Shown: positions 45,127-57,725 of the stretch, piece by piece
Position numbering within the stretch: the stretch's first letter is position 1
Layout: each line of letters begins with the position of its first letter
DNA from: Suillus spraguei
Lineage: Eukaryota > Basidiomycota > Agaricomycetes > Boletales > Suillaceae
Assembly (NCBI GenBank): GCA_016800925.1
Contig: JABCPU010000370.1
Coordinates: 1 to 64,000, forward strand
Direction of reading: 5' to 3'
DNA: 64,000 bases
Position numbers and translations under genes: made by a program
The notes under the pieces: generated by a model
What the model saw: the letters and a program-made list of their open reading frames with translations, nothing else
Told to the model about the DNA's origin: nothing
Database searches by the model: none

Positions 45127-47213
45127 ATGCTGGCTCACATTAGAGACAACCGCGCTCTCGTCGGGGCCTCTATCCTTCAACCAAATCCAGTAACCCCGCA
45201 GAATCCCATTCCCCATCCCATTCGTCCCAGAATCAACTCAGACGACGACGACGCACACGACGACGACGCAGACGATGAGAACGAGGATCCGTTCGCACCG
45301 GACGACCCTAGACCATTATGTTCTACTGCTGCTGCACCCTTACCACAACCCTCATTTAATTTTCAGCAACCGCAACCCTTCATTCTGAGACCCGCCATCT
45401 TCACCAACACACAAACCCGACCCACAAATCAACCGACAACGACGACCATGTCTCATACACATCAAGGCACAGGTGCCATGCCCGGCCCAAACTCTAGCAA
45501 AGCGCTGCTCTTCAACGGCGAGACGTCAGAGCTATTGGAGTTCTTCGAACTGTTTGAAGATCTCGCCTCTACTTATGGTCTAACCAGCGCTGACAAATGC
45601 AAATGTCTAGTGCGATATGTGGATCGTCAAACCAAGTGTTTTTGGATAATGCTTACAGGCTATGAGAGTCGTGAATATGGGGTCTTCAAAAAGAGCATCC
45701 TAGGCCAATATCCTGGTGCCAGCAGGGGACAGCGCTATACTATTCGCGAGCTCGAATGCATTGTTGTTACTCAATTGGACAGCGACATTAACACGGAGAA
45801 GGAGCTCGTGCAGTACTACAGTCAGTTTCGAGCTGTCGCTGTCTGGCTTGTTGCCAATAACAAGATCTCTGCACGCGACCGCGACAAGTACTTTTGGCAG
45901 GGTTTACCAGTCCGTGCTTGTCGTCAAATCCTTCAACGGCTCAAGTTTAAGGATCCGGACTTCAACTGCAACGAGCCAACAAACTTTGAGAAAGTCGTAG
46001 AGGCGGGACATTACGTTTTCTCGGATGAAGCTTTCGATGCCGAATTTAATGATCCCATCACCCTTCGTATCCAGTCCATCAGAGATCGTGCCCCTCCAAC
46101 TACTATCAGCCATCGTCGAGTGTGAGAAAGTCCAGCATATGACTCAGATGATTCGGACAAACCCTGTGATGCTCCTCGTGAAGTACGAACGAAGACCGTG
46201 TGTTTCACGAAGCCTCAAGCACCTGTTCAAGCACCGCACAAGTCCACAATGGATGAGGTCGATGCACTTGCTCGACGGATGCACAATCTCGATATTGGGG
46301 ACGTCAACTACTCCTCATGCTACACGCAACTCGTCTGCCTATTTCCCGCTGCTGCTGATGCCTGGGCTGCCCCCCGTACTCGTCAACTCTGCAGCAATGT
46401 GTCTACAGCTCCTCCCGTACCCTCCAGTGCCCCACTTCTCCCAAAACAGTGCTCATTCTGTGGACAGTCCCACTATCTTTGTTATTGCCCTGTAGCTGCT
46501 GAATATCTTCGCACGGGACACATCATTTGTGAAAACCTCTTCCTTCTCAATCCGGATGGCTCTCGCATTCAACGACAAGGCATCGAAAATTTACAGCAAG
46601 CCGTAGATAGGCACGCTCAATCCATCGCATCATCCACTCCATCCTCAAACCCTCCTCCCACGACCATTCCCTCCAGCGCCTTCATATCCGAAAGCTACTT
46701 CCTTCAGTGTACTCGAATCGCAGAAAATCATGCTACAGTCATGACAGTTGAAGATGACGAATCGGGTGCAGACACTCTTGCTATAACCCGTTCGAAGGCC
46801 AAAAACGTGGTGCTCAATAGTGAAGACACAGCACCTTTGCAGGAGAAGTCAAAGGAAGCTGCCAGTTCGTCGTCCAGTCCCCACACTCACCCACAAACTC
46901 GCTCCGTCGATATTCCCTGTCCAGACATCCCCTCCATGGCCCCAAAGAAAACTCCAGCCTATGTCTATGAGTCGAAAGCAGCCGTTCCAGATGCTGCTTC
47001 CCGCATCTACCAGAGCATGCTCAACACCGCCATTCCAAATGTCACGATTGCTGATCTTCTTGCAGTTAGCTCGGATCTTCGCAAGGAAGCCGTAGAACAC
47101 TGCTGCACTGAGTATCCCCTCCTTCATCTGCCACTACTCTTGCTGCTGCCATTCCTGTTCCACCTCCTCAAATCGAGCATGCCACGCCACTTCGAGAACT
47201 CAAGGTCACACTA
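45127..47213 (+). pseudogene. gag: Gag region of element D
   Basis: First in-frame ATG at 45127 (MLAHIRDNRAL). Acidic stretch (DDDDAHDDDADDENEDPF), then a capsid-like region (SKALLFNGETSELLEFFELF), a TGA at 46123-46125, and in the same frame the second part with a knuckle of pattern CX2CX3HX4C (CSFCGQSHYLCYC) and the linked motif AAEYLRTGHI. The frame shifts by one base near 47110, leading into protease. The capsid region is longer and more diverged than those of A and B. Confidence 0.75.
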
Positions 47214-47214
47214 A

Positions 47215-49945
47215 ATGGCATTTACACGGAGATGGCGTTACTCGATGAAGGCTCGGAACTCGTCGTTATTCGAGAAGATGTCTGGAAGAAAACTCGAGCC
47301 CCAATCAACAAAGATATCCGTATGCGCATGCAGATGGCAAACGGAGGCTCTCAGGACATGTCTGGGTGTCTCAAGATGCTCGAAATTGATGTTGATGGCA
47401 TCAAAACATGGGCACATGCTTATGTTATAGCTGACGCACCATACCGCTTGCTTTTAGGACGACCGTGGCAAAAGCTTGTTCAATTGTCGAAGTCAGAAAC
47501 ATCGGAAATGGTATATGTCACAGTCCACGATCCCATAGACATCATGCGAGTTCGAACCTGCGCTACCTTCCCTCGTCCTCCGCCCCATTTGAACACACTC
47601 ATGCTCACAGCAGCAGCTCTTAGTAGCCCGTCGTCAGCCTTGACTCACCCTCTCGCAGAATGTCTACTACAGGAAGCCTTTAATTATGATCCCATTCGAC
47701 GAGTCCTTGCTTACAAAAAGGTCGCCAATCGAATCAAGCCTGTTGCAACAACCATGCCTGCCCATGCTCGTATCATCTGTCATTTCCCCGAAGATCCCCT
47801 TCTTTCCCTTCCCACAGTCTCTATGAACCCTCCAGACTTCATTTCGGGCACCCGGCTCACTACAGAATGCATTGACGACCTCGGAATATTTCAAAACTCT
47901 TTCCTATGGCCTGAAGAGCGAAAATTAGCAGCCCATGTCCTATCTCTCAATGAGTCAGCGCTAGCATGGGACGAGACCGAGAAAGGGCATTTCCACGATG
48001 ATTATTTCCCGCCTGTTATCATTCCAACCATAGAGCATACTCCCTGGGTCCATCGTCAACCACCTATCCCACCGGGAATCCGTGACGAAGTCATTGCCCT
48101 CATTAAGTCGAAAATTGTGTCAGGGATCTACGAACCATCAAACAGCTCATACCAGTCGAGTTGGTTTTGCGTTTCAAAGAAAAACGGCTCGATTCAAATC
48201 GTTCATAACCTCCAGCCCCTTAATGCAATCACAGTTAAGGATGCAGCCACTCTCCCTTACGTCGAGCTGTTCGCAGAGCAGTCAGCTGGTCGCTCAATCT
48301 ATACCATGATGGACCTATTCGTCGGTTTTGATCACCGAGCCTTAGCTGAAGAATCTCGGGACCTTACCACCTTCCAGACACCTCTCGGCACTTTTCGACT
48401 CACTGCATTACCTATGGGATGGACAGATTCTCCCGCGGTCTTTCAAAATGACGTCGCATTCATCCTTCAACACGAAATCGATATCGCACCAAATTTTCAA
48501 GATGATGTTAATGTTCTCGGCTCTCGCACACAATATGAGCTCTCGGACGGCACTTTTGAGACCATTCCCGAGAATTCCGGCATTTGACGATTCATTTGGG
48601 AGCACTGCTTAGACGTGAATAGAGTTTTACACTGTCTTAAGCATGCAGGAGCCATGGTCTCAGCAAAGAAGCTTTTTATTTGTGTACCTGAGGTTATCGT
48701 CATCGGCCAGCACTGTACTTATGAGGGACGCATTCCCGATGACTCGAAAGTTGTCAAGATCAAGAACTGGCCTCCCTGCACAACACGATCTGAAGTCCAT
48801 GGATTTTTAGGCACTGCAGGAACAGTCCGCAACTGGATTAAGAACTACGCCCTACTCGCACGCCCGCTTACTAATCTCACTCGCAATGCTGTGCCTTTTG
48901 TTTGGGATAAAAATGCGCAGACCTCCATGAACACCCTTAAACACGCTATCATTAATTCACCCGCTATTCGACCCATCAATTATCATAGCTCTAATCCCGT
49001 CATTCTAGCTGTTGACTCCTCCCATATTGCCTGCGGTTGGATTCTGCTTCAGCTCGACAACGAAAATCATTGTCGACCATCTCGTTTCGGCTCGATTACT
49101 TGGAATGACCGAGAATCTCGCTACTCACAAGCAAAAATCGAACTTTATGGTCTATTTTGCGCACTCAAAGCTACCAAAGTCTGGACGATCGGAATCAAGA
49201 ATTTTATTATCAAAGTTGACGCAAAATATATTAAGGGTATGCTCAATAACCCTGACATTCAGCCAAACGCAGCCGTTAATCGTTGGATCGCGGGAATCTT
49301 ATTATTCGACTTCATGCTCAAACATGTTTCGGGATCGAAGCACACTGGCCCTGATGGTCTCTCGCGCCGTCGTCAAGCACTGGAAGATGAAGATTTTGAC
49401 AAAGAAGATTCGGGAGAAGTTGAAGAGTGGATAGATGAAGTCCTTAGCTATGGGATATGGACAGTGATGGATTCTCGCAACGGAAGTCTCGGAATGATGA
49501 CCAAGGCTCAGGTTTTCAATTCTATGAAAGCCGACATCAGTACTGACCTTGAATTCCCGTGCGACGAAGGTTCCAAATGGTGTGATGATGACCTTCGGGC
49601 CATTCAGCATTATCTCGAGATGCTCGCATTACCTTCGAGTATGCAGCTCTCAGCTCGCTCTCGTTTTCTTAAACGAGCAGCACAATTTTTTGTTCATAAT
49701 ACACGACTTTGGCGTCGTAATTCTGCAGGTCGTCATCAACTCATCATTTTCCAAAATGACCGCTCTCGAATTCTCCAGCAGACTCATGACAATCTTGGAC
49801 ATAAAGGTTTCTATTCGACTCGACAAACCATTGCTGATCGTTTTTGGTGGCCAACTCTCAATCACGACCTTTCGTGGTACCTTAAAACGTGCCATCAGTG
49901 TCAGCTTCGATCTGTCGAGAAAGTTGTTCTCCCACCTACAGTTGC
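47215..49945 (+). pseudogene. pol: Pol of element D: protease, RT, RNase H, integrase start
   Basis: Protease-like start MALLDEGSELVVI and LLLGRPW; here the usual D-S/T-G is D-E-G. RT with fingers SSWFCVSKKNGSIQIVHNLQ, ALPMGWTDSPAVFQ and catalytic FQDD rather than Y[ML]DD. A TGA at 48585-48587 sits before RFIWEHC. RNase H has AVDSSHIACGWIL and LYGLFCALK. The integrase HHCC is intact (HDNLGH ... CHQCQ). The B+ LTR truncates it right after. The frame is otherwise open, so the copy is fairly young. Confidence 0.82.
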
Positions 49946-50113
49946 TGTTACAATCGTACGTGCCCCTATTCATTTTCCACTTCATTTACCTTGTATATTA
50001 CGTAACATGACTCTGACTCATATGCTCAACGCATCTGTACTATAGCTGCCTTCCTTCTTTGGATACGCACCTACATTCTCACGTTTCTCTTGGTCTGTGC
50101 GCGCATATTGGTC

Positions 50114-50120
50114 TATTTAA
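50114..50120 (+). promoter_or_regulatory. TATA-like box in B LTR
   Basis: TATTTAA, conserved in all B LTRs seen. Its first base is 34 nt upstream of 50148, the inferred RNA start, the same spacing as in family A. Confidence 0.55.
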
Positions 50121-50147
50121 GCACAGTGTACTTGTAGTAGATTCCCT

Positions 50148-50158
50148 ACTTTAATCTT
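50148..50158 (+). promoter_or_regulatory. Inferred 5' end of B RNA / self-primer
   Basis: ACTTTAATCTT, the exact complement of AAGATTAAAGT at 50420-50430. In Tf1-type elements the first 11 nt of the RNA fold back onto this site to prime reverse transcription. Confidence 0.6.
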
Positions 50159-50419
50159 ACTGGGTTTTACCTGGAATCCCTTCGCTTAGGTCTCCAACCT
50201 AAGTCGTCTTGAATCGTCTCTAAGTCTAAGCACTCCTTAGCCTTAGTCTCTATTCTCGCGGATACCTCTTAGACTTGTCTTTGAGGCTGAACCCTTGATC
50301 GTACTCGGAACGCGTTCCTTGTACTTTCACCTTGTCTTCTTCTGGACATTGTAAGAACTCCCAGCAGACCGTCTGTGTCTTTTCACTGTCGCTGGTGACG
50401 CCACCCCAGTTCGTAACAA

Positions 50420-50430
50420 AAGATTAAAGT
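50420..50430 (+). promoter_or_regulatory. Self-primer binding site of element B
   Basis: AAGATTAAAGT, one base after the LTR, pairing 11 of 11 with 50148-50158. The pair is also kept in B1 (204-214 with 477-487). No tRNA-like TGG sequence is present. Confidence 0.65.
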
Positions 50431-50618
50431 CATATTTGATCGTCGACTATCCAGTCTTCGACCCTGAACCCTGATCGCTTAGATCAGCAGACTAGCATAC
50501 GCATACGCTGAGCAGATTGTCAAGAGGAAGCCCCTTTGACAGAAGAAAGCCCTGACGGACAGCAAGACAGCACGTGTAGGCACCGAGAAAGTATAACTCA
50601 CCAGAAGAATCATCAACC

Positions 50619-51431
50619 ATGTCGTCGACCAAAGAATTCGAATACAAGATCGGTCAACCAACCGGTTTTGATGGAGATCGTGATAACTCTCGCGAGTTTA
50701 TCCAGTCGTGCAACTTGCACTTTGACATCAATGAAAAGCTTTACACCACCGACAAGCAGAAGATCATCTACATAACATCCTTTATGACCGAAAAGAATGC
50801 CAAATCATGGAAGGAACAATTCCTTGAACACGCCCAATCTACCGACACTTCGGGACAAAAAGTTGGTTATGGGACAATGGTAGATTTTATGAAGAGCTTC
50901 AAAGAAGCATTCAAACCAGTAGATACCAAAGGAACCGCACTCACGAGACTTCGGGATCTCAAACAAGGAACTGGAGATCTCCACACCTACGTCGCTGACT
51001 TTGAGGCACTTGCAGCCAAGGCTCAGATCACCGACAATGCAACGAAGATCCAGTTCTTCCAAGACGGCCTTAATTGGGGTATCCTTACAAAGCTTTTCAA
51101 TACAGGAGATGTCTCCGAGATATTCAGAAACGTTGTGCTGCAATGCGTTGCTATTGACAACGCCCATCATAGGCTTAACGCCATGAGGACACGTCATATT
51201 CCACAACAGAAGAAGAAGAACTATGGGAATGCACGGTATACTCCGAACCGTGATTCCAACGCAATGGTCGTAGATCGAATCTCCGATATGGAGAGATCCG
51301 AATGTATGAAGAAAGGACAATGCTTCGGATGCAGAAAGACAGGACACCGCATCCATAATTGTCCTGACAGAAAGAAGAAGACCCCGCTTCGACAAACCAA
51401 AGAAGAAGAAAAGGAGATGAAGAAACAGTGA
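50619..51431 (+). CDS. gag: Gag of B+
   Basis: 270 residues, ATG at 50619 (MSSTKEFEYKIGQPTGF). Capsid-like region in residues 1-190 with NAKSWKEQFLEHAQ and LRDLKQGTGDLHTYVADFEA, then a CCHC knuckle CFGCRKTGHRIHNC near residue 235 and a lysine/glutamate-rich tail ending MKKQ. Uninterrupted, so at the protein level it could be functional. Pol follows in a different frame after about 20 bases, suggesting reinitiation or frameshifting. Confidence 0.88.
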   Translation: MSSTKEFEYKIGQPTGFDGDRDNSREFIQSCNLHFDINEKLYTTDKQKIIYITSFMTEKNAKSWKEQFLEHAQSTDTSGQKVGYGTMVDFMKSFKEAFKPVDTKGTALTRLRDLKQGTGDLHTYVADFEALAAKAQITDNATKIQFFQDGLNWGILTKLFNTGDVSEIFRNVVLQCVAIDNAHHRLNAMRTRHIPQQKKKNYGNARYTPNRDSNAMVVDRISDMERSECMKKGQCFGCRKTGHRIHNCPDRKKKTPLRQTKEEEKEMKKQ

Positions 51432-51450
51432 GACGGATTGTCCAGGATTT

Positions 51451-54400
51451 TTGACTTGGAGAAACAAAGACTCGACGTATGTTTCTCCCAATGTATTACT
51501 AAGACTTGTACGCGCTGTAGGTGAAAGAAAAGAACTTTGTGTCCCTATCACCCTCCACTCGCGTACTCGCTTAAAATCCGTCGACACCACCGCTGTTATC
51601 GATTCAGGAGCAGCAGGAACATTCATCTCAGAAGAGTTTGTGAAACTCCATCAAGTCACACGACAAAAACTCAAAGAACCATTTCGAGTTACTACGGCAG
51701 ATGGAACTCTCATAAAAGGAGGACCGATTACGCACTATTGCCTTTTAGTGGTTAAAATTGACGACCGAACCATGTATGGAAAATTCAACATCACCAAACT
51801 AGGAAGGAGAGATCAAATCCTCCTTGGAATCCCATGGTTACGAGCAATGAACCCAATTATAGATTGGGCTGCTGAAACACTTGTCCTTTCACGGACAGAG
51901 AAATCAGACGAAATCGAAATTGATATGGACGAAGATCGAAAGAAGAATGGGTTTCCCCGACTTTTCAACCACCATGCCAGATGGCAACGTTCCCGTCTTC
52001 CGAAACCTTTCATCATTCCTCCTATTGATGATCCTGAGAACCCGGAGCCAGAAGTACAAATGCCACATACTGCAGAACCCACTCCTCGTGTACAATTGCC
52101 ACGAGCAGTATCACCAATTCCCCGCGTGGAAAAGCGCAAGAATGAATCCAAACCCGAGCATCGGGTCGGACAAGAACCTATTGAGCAACGGCCAATAGAA
52201 GAACAGAAACAGGGAAAGAGAAAACTGGAAGAAGAACTCCCAGGACGAAACACCAACGTACCGAAATTATCTAAGTTCTTCGTTCCCCCGAAAACTCTTT
52301 CACTTCGATTGAAGAAATCCCTGATAAAGACGAACCCGTGCCCTCGTTGATTCCAACCGAGGATGATGACCAATTCGACACCATGAACAATGTCTGGCAT
52401 GCGCCAGAAGTGCGTGAAATTTCCTCTTACGAACTAGGAGATGGAGAATTCCTTGTGGAATACGATACTGATGGAGTTAGCATGAGGATCATAGAGGAAG
52501 TATCTATGGATACACCCTTGACACGTGATGGAACTTCTCAACTCGAACAACCCTCCACTACTCCACAATTCCCCTCCCTCTTCCGAAATACAGTAACAAA
52601 GCTCAGGAATTCGCCACGGACGAGAAGGAAAAGAAAAAGAAATCTTTCGAAGAATTGGTCCCGAATATTTGCACGACTTCGTAAACGTCTTTGCTAAAGA
52701 CGGACTGAACAAACTACCCCCCGAACGCCCTGGTATTGATCATCGGATCGACACCAAACCCGGTTTTATCCCTCGCACGTCTAAGGTCTACCCGTTATCG
52801 GAAAAAGAACGCGCTGCTGTCAAAACTTTATTGATGAAAATGTTGCGAAAGGTTTTATCTCAGAATCGAAGTCACCTCAAGCTAGTGGCTTCTTCTTCGT
52901 GGGAAAGAAGAGCAGCGAACTGCGTCCCTGTCAAGATTATCGCTACATCAATGATTGGACAGTCAAGAATGCTACCCGCTCCCACTTCCTATTTCCCTTG
53001 TCCCGCCTTCACAACGCACAGTTCTTTACGAAAATGGATATCCGGTCCGGCTATAATAACATTCGCATCCATCCTGATGATAGCTGGAAAGCTGCTTTTA
53101 CCACGGAATTGGCCTCTTCGAACCGAACGTCATGTTCTTTGGCCTTTGCAATTCCCCAGCAACTTTTCAAGCATACATGAATCGCACCTTTCAACAAGAA
53201 ATCAATGAAGGATGGATGGTTATCTATATGGATGATATCCTGATTTTCTCCAGACAATGGCAGAACACCGTGACGGACCAGACGAGTTTTGATGAAAATA
53301 CGAAAAGAACACCTGTTCTTGAAACCGGAGAAATGCACCTTCGATGCAGAAGAAGTGGAATACCTCGGAATGATAATTGCCCCGGACAAGTTGCTATGGA
53401 ACCGCCAAACCAAGGGAATTCCGAATGGCCAATCCCGAAATCCGTAAAAGATGTTCGGTCATTCCTCGGTTTTGCAACTTCTACCGCACGTTCATTTCCC
53501 ACTATTCTGACATCGCCAGACCCCTTATCGATTTGACGAAGAAAGATAAGGCCTTTGAATGGTCAACTGAATGTATGGACACTTTCGAAGAACTAAACGA
53601 CGCTTCACATCCCAACCGGTACTCCGTAACCCGATCCTTCCCGACAATTTGCTATTGCTACCGACGCTTCGCTCGTAGCAACGGTGGAGTTCTCCTGCAG
53701 ACTGATGAGAATGGTGTTTATCACCCATGTGCATATCTCTCACAGTCTTTGAACCCTGCAGAACGCAATTACCAGATCTTTGATCGGGAACTCCTTGCCG
53801 TGATCCGGGCATTGAACGAATGGCGTCATTATCTCGAAGGAAACCCACACCCGTCCTGGTATTCACCGACCATAAGAACCTTCTGTACTTTAGAAGTGCA
53901 CAGAAGCTTACCCGTCGCCAAGCACGTTGGCAATTGATTTGTCTATTTACGACATCGAACTGCATCACGTTGCAGGTACTAAATTAGCAGTACCTGATGC
54001 ACTATCCCGCCGGCCTGATTATGACTCTGGCAAAGACGATAACGAGGACCAGACCCTCCTCCCTGACGCTCTATTCGTTCGTCTTATTGACACCGACTTA
54101 AAGGATGTGCTGTCATCCTCTGACCCCTCGACGACCCTGTCTTCAAAACAGCGTCTGACGCCCTTGATGGCGTGTGCCTTCCCCCTATGAAATCGGCACT
54201 TTCTGACTGGAAGATTGAGGAGAACGTCCTCTATTTTAAGAATCGCGCTTATATTCCACCGGCGCATCGCTCCGATATCCTGAAAAGGTATCATGATCAT
54301 CCTACCGCGGGCACCCCGGTAGATTCAAAACTGAAGAACTCGTCAAACGAGAAGCTTGGTGGCCTGCAATGGCTCTTATATTCGGAAATACGTTGAGGGT

Positions 54401-55484
54401 TGCGCCCTTTGTCAGCAAATGAAAGCGGATACTCATCCTGTTCGACCTCCGCTCACCCATTCCTCATCGGCTGTTCGCCCGTTCTCCCAGGTCTCTGTCG
54501 ATCTTATCACTGACCTCCCCTGTCCGGAGGCTTTGACAGTATCATGGTCGTGGTAGACCATGGCCTTACGAAGGGGGTAATTATTATCCCTTGTTGAAAC
54601 CATCACTTCGAAGGGTTGCTAAACTATTCTTGAAACACGTTTACCGACGATTTGGACTCCATGACAAAGTTATCTCGGATCGAGGCCGCAATTCCTATCC
54701 CGCTTCTCAAAGGAACTTGCCCGACTTCTTGACTACGTCATCGCTCCATCCACGCTTACCACCCACAGACTGATGGCCAAACTGAAAGGCTAAATCAAGA
54801 ACTTGAAACATACCTCGCATCTACTGCCGAACAACCCGAAGATTGGGTAGAACACCTACCAATCGCCGAATTCGTCCACAACCACCGAAAACACGATGCA
54901 AGGAAGCATCACCCTTTTATCTGATGATGGGATATGAACCACGCGCATCCCTCATCTTATCCCGATTCATCAGTCCCGCAGCAGAAGATCGAGTACGATC
55001 TCTGCAGAAGATAAGAGAAGAAGCAATCGCCTGTCATAACATTGCAATGCAGACAATGGCTGAACGATCCCGAGGAGATAAGTACACCCCATGGAAGATC
55101 GGAGATAAGGTTTGGTTATCTGCCGCTAATCTTAGACTCAAACTCCCATCAAGGAAACTCGCCCCAAAGCGATACGGACCTTTCCCGATCATCGATGTCT
55201 TATCTCCCATCACGTTCACGCTCAAGCTCCCTCCGCAGTGGAAAATCCACCCCACATTCCATGCTTCTGTCTTATCATCCTATAGCGAAACAGACGTACA
55301 CGGTCCGAACTTCCCCGAACCACCACCTGATATCATCGAAGAAGAAGAAGAATATGAAATAGAAGCTATTCTTTCCCACAAAGGAACCGGCACTCGCCGA
55401 GCTATCTGTTTCTGGAAAGGATATTCATCGGGAGATAACGAATGGCTCCCAGAAAAGAACTTGAAGAACTCCGCTCGAATCTGA
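51451..55484 (+). pseudogene. pol: Pol of B+
   Basis: Protease at 51590-51860 (AVIDSGAAGTFIS; ILLGIPWL) in one open frame to 52350. RT fragments at 52670-53540 with VIYMDDILIFS; RNase H around 53680-53960; integrase HHCC and core about 54240-54900; chromodomain at the end ([33 protein letters not shown]). The first open frame upstream is not an ATG start. Nearly every break is a single-base change, often in a homopolymer, with the sister copies reading correctly at that point. Confidence 0.86.
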
Positions 55485-55564
55485 ATGCTTATAAGAAGCA
55501 ACACGCCCTCTGATTATCTTCAGTCAATCAACTCGCACTAAGCACTTGATCAACTACCATTGAA

Positions 55565-55734
55565 ATGTCTTTCCCCACGCATACATCACCCCGTCACTGT
55601 CGCCAACAATGACTCCGACTCTGAAACCGAACAATACGGAATCTCACCACGAAATTGATAACACTCTTACATCGAAGCCGCCATCCTCTGCGAGGGACAT
55701 GCCCTTGAAATCGAAAGAATCCTTACTGAACGAG
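55565..55734 (+). pseudogene. ORF3 start of B+, truncated
   Basis: ATG at 55565 (MSFPTH). Matches the first 55 or so codons of ORF3 at 42442 with frameshifts, ending at the B- LTR. Confidence 0.75.
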
Positions 55735-56186
55735 TGTACGAACTTGCGTCACCAGCGACAGTGAAAAACACAGCGTCTGCTGGAGTTCCTACAATGTCAA
55801 AAGAGAACAAGGTGAAAGTACAAGAACGCGTTCCGAGTACGATCAGGTTCAGCCTCAAAGACAAGTCTAAGAGGTATCTGCGAGAATAGAGACTAAGGCT
55901 AAGGATGCTTAGACTTAGAGACGATTCAAGACGACTTAGTTGGAGCCTAAGCGAAGAGATTCCAGGTAAAACCCAGTAAGATTAAAGTAGCGAATCTACT
56001 ACAAGTACACTGTGCTTAAATAGGCCAATATGTGCGCACAGACCAAGAGAAGTGTGAGAACGTAATGCGTATCCAAAGGAGGAAGGCAACTATAGTACAA
56101 TGCGTTGAGCATATGAGTCAGAGTCAAGTTATGTAATTACACGGTAAATGAGTAGAAAATGAATAGGGGCACGTACGATTGTAACA
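55735..56186 (-). repeat. B-family 3' LTR of B-
   Basis: 452 bp, about 20 bp shorter than the other B LTRs through scattered single-base losses (for example TGTACGAAC for TGTTACGAAC). In a normal insertion the two LTRs of one element start identical, so the contrast with 62787-63255 is notable. Confidence 0.85.
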
Positions 56187-56289
56187 TTACCCCTTTTACA
56201 TGTAAAGTCACCGACTTTACACATCTTGGTTCGCATAGTAAATAGGATCATCGCTAACTCGTAGTCTTCATCAGCAAACGAACCGCTCA

Positions 56290-57646
56290 TCATATACTTG
56301 CTTCTTCAAGACCAGCACGGCGTTTAGAGTCCTTCTTCTTCTCTGCCTGAATATGTTCATCGTCGAGCTGTTTCTCCCAAGTACGAAGTGCGTCATAAAA
56401 TCCTTCATCCTTCCAGTTAACTCGAAGGAGGGGTCCAACCGGTAGGACAGTAGAGGATAAATGAGTAGGCGACCAATATCTGCAAACCTTGCACTGATAT
56501 TCTGCACAATTCTTTTGACGATGTCCTAATAATCCACAGACGCGGCATTTCATGTTCTCGTCAGGGTTAGAATGACTTTGCGTAAGGAGATGGAGAATAT
56601 GGCGTAGGACTAGTGGATCTGGCGCGTTCTTTCCCTTTTCTTCGTCATACGTTTTAAGGCAAGGTTTCTGCCGCTTAAGTGTGCCTGTGAGCGGAGGACA
56701 ATGTGTATGCTGATTCGGGAAGGTCCGGGGTGACTGCCGTCAGCAGCGCAAGAAGTTCGGTGGAAGAAGAGGGGAAGTGATGCCGAAGTCTTTTACTAAG
56801 ACTGGCGAAACGGGATCCATAGGACCGAATGACGATGGGATAGACATGGGAGGATGAATATGGAGGTCGCGAAGTCGAGGCCGAGGTTACTACTCAGTGG
56901 CAGAAATCCCTAGAATTTAGCGGCCGCATACTGCTCCTCGTGCATGGTTCATATAGCCATGCTGGGTGTTCATGGGTAACTGTAATCGGAGGCGGTGAAG
57001 TTGGTCGTTGAATCGGGGATGGGGTTCGTGGAGAGCAAGATCACTTGCGTCTGCTGTAGATCAGTAATGGCTTCTTCACTAGGTTTCGGCCGCTCTTGTT
57101 TCAGTGACGACTGTTGGATGTTTCGACGACTTGGTTTGTAAGTTGTCCGATCTCTTGGACAGCAGTGTATAAGCCAGTAAAGGCATCAAGACTAGTATAA
57201 GCGCGTGAAGAAGAGGGTGCTGGGATAGGAAGTGGCGTATCTTCCTGCGGAGAGGGAGGTCGAGCAACACCTGCTCGACGTCGGCAATGATATGAATAGC
57301 TTCTTCAACATCATTCTTAAAGGAATCGGGAAGAAGCAACATAGCGTAAGCACGAATGCGTTTTTGAAGATGAAGGAAGCGGTGACGGAGAGTAATTTCT
57401 GTGTTTCTTTGGCAGTGGCTTCAATGAGGGCTGCGTGCGAATGATGTTGACGATGAGGAGGCAGGGAAGGCGCCTCTTTCAGTAAGGATTCTTTCGATTT
57501 CGAGGGCATGTCCCTCGCAGAGAATGGCGGCTTCGATGTAAGAGGAGTTGTCGATTTCAGCGGTAAGGGTTCCGTATCGTTCGTTTCAGAGTCGGAGTCA
57601 TTGGTGGCAGCGACGACGGGTGTAATGTAGCAGTGGGGAAAGACAT
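56290..57646 (-). pseudogene. ORF3 of B-
   Basis: Counterpart of 41078-42442. Start at 57646, zinc knuckle CRVCGLLGHRQKNC at about 56500-56550, final helix DEGFYDALRTWEKQLDDE, stop at 56290. Several single-base deletions shift the frame in the middle. Confidence 0.75.
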
Positions 57647-57725
57647 TTCGATGTGTAGTTGATCAAGTGCTAGTGCGGTTGATTGACTGAAGATAATCAG
57701 AGGGCGTGTTGCTTCTTATAAGCAT

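Larger units (their letters stand above)
44365..49945 (+). mobile_element. Family D Ty3/gypsy-type retrotransposon, 5' part
   Basis: 5' LTR, tRNA-type primer site, gag region and pol to the integrase zinc finger. Inserted in B3 on its left; interrupted at 49945/49946 by the 5' LTR of B+. Its 3' end is outside the window. Confidence 0.85.
49946..50418 (+). repeat. B-family 5' LTR of B+
   Basis: 473 bp, TGTTAC...GTAACA, nearly identical to 216-688. Confidence 0.94.
49946..55734 (+). mobile_element. Family B retrotransposon B+, truncated at 3' end
   Basis: 5' LTR 49946-50418, leader, gag 50619-51431, pol 51451-55484, start of ORF3 55565-55734. It stops in ORF3 where the 3' LTR of the opposite-facing B- begins. 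Inserted in the D integrase domain. Confidence 0.9.

Noticed and set aside
50419..50480. A tRNA primer site for family B.
   Set aside because: No TGG-starting sequence follows the LTR; the exact 11-nt match within the LTR explains the site better.
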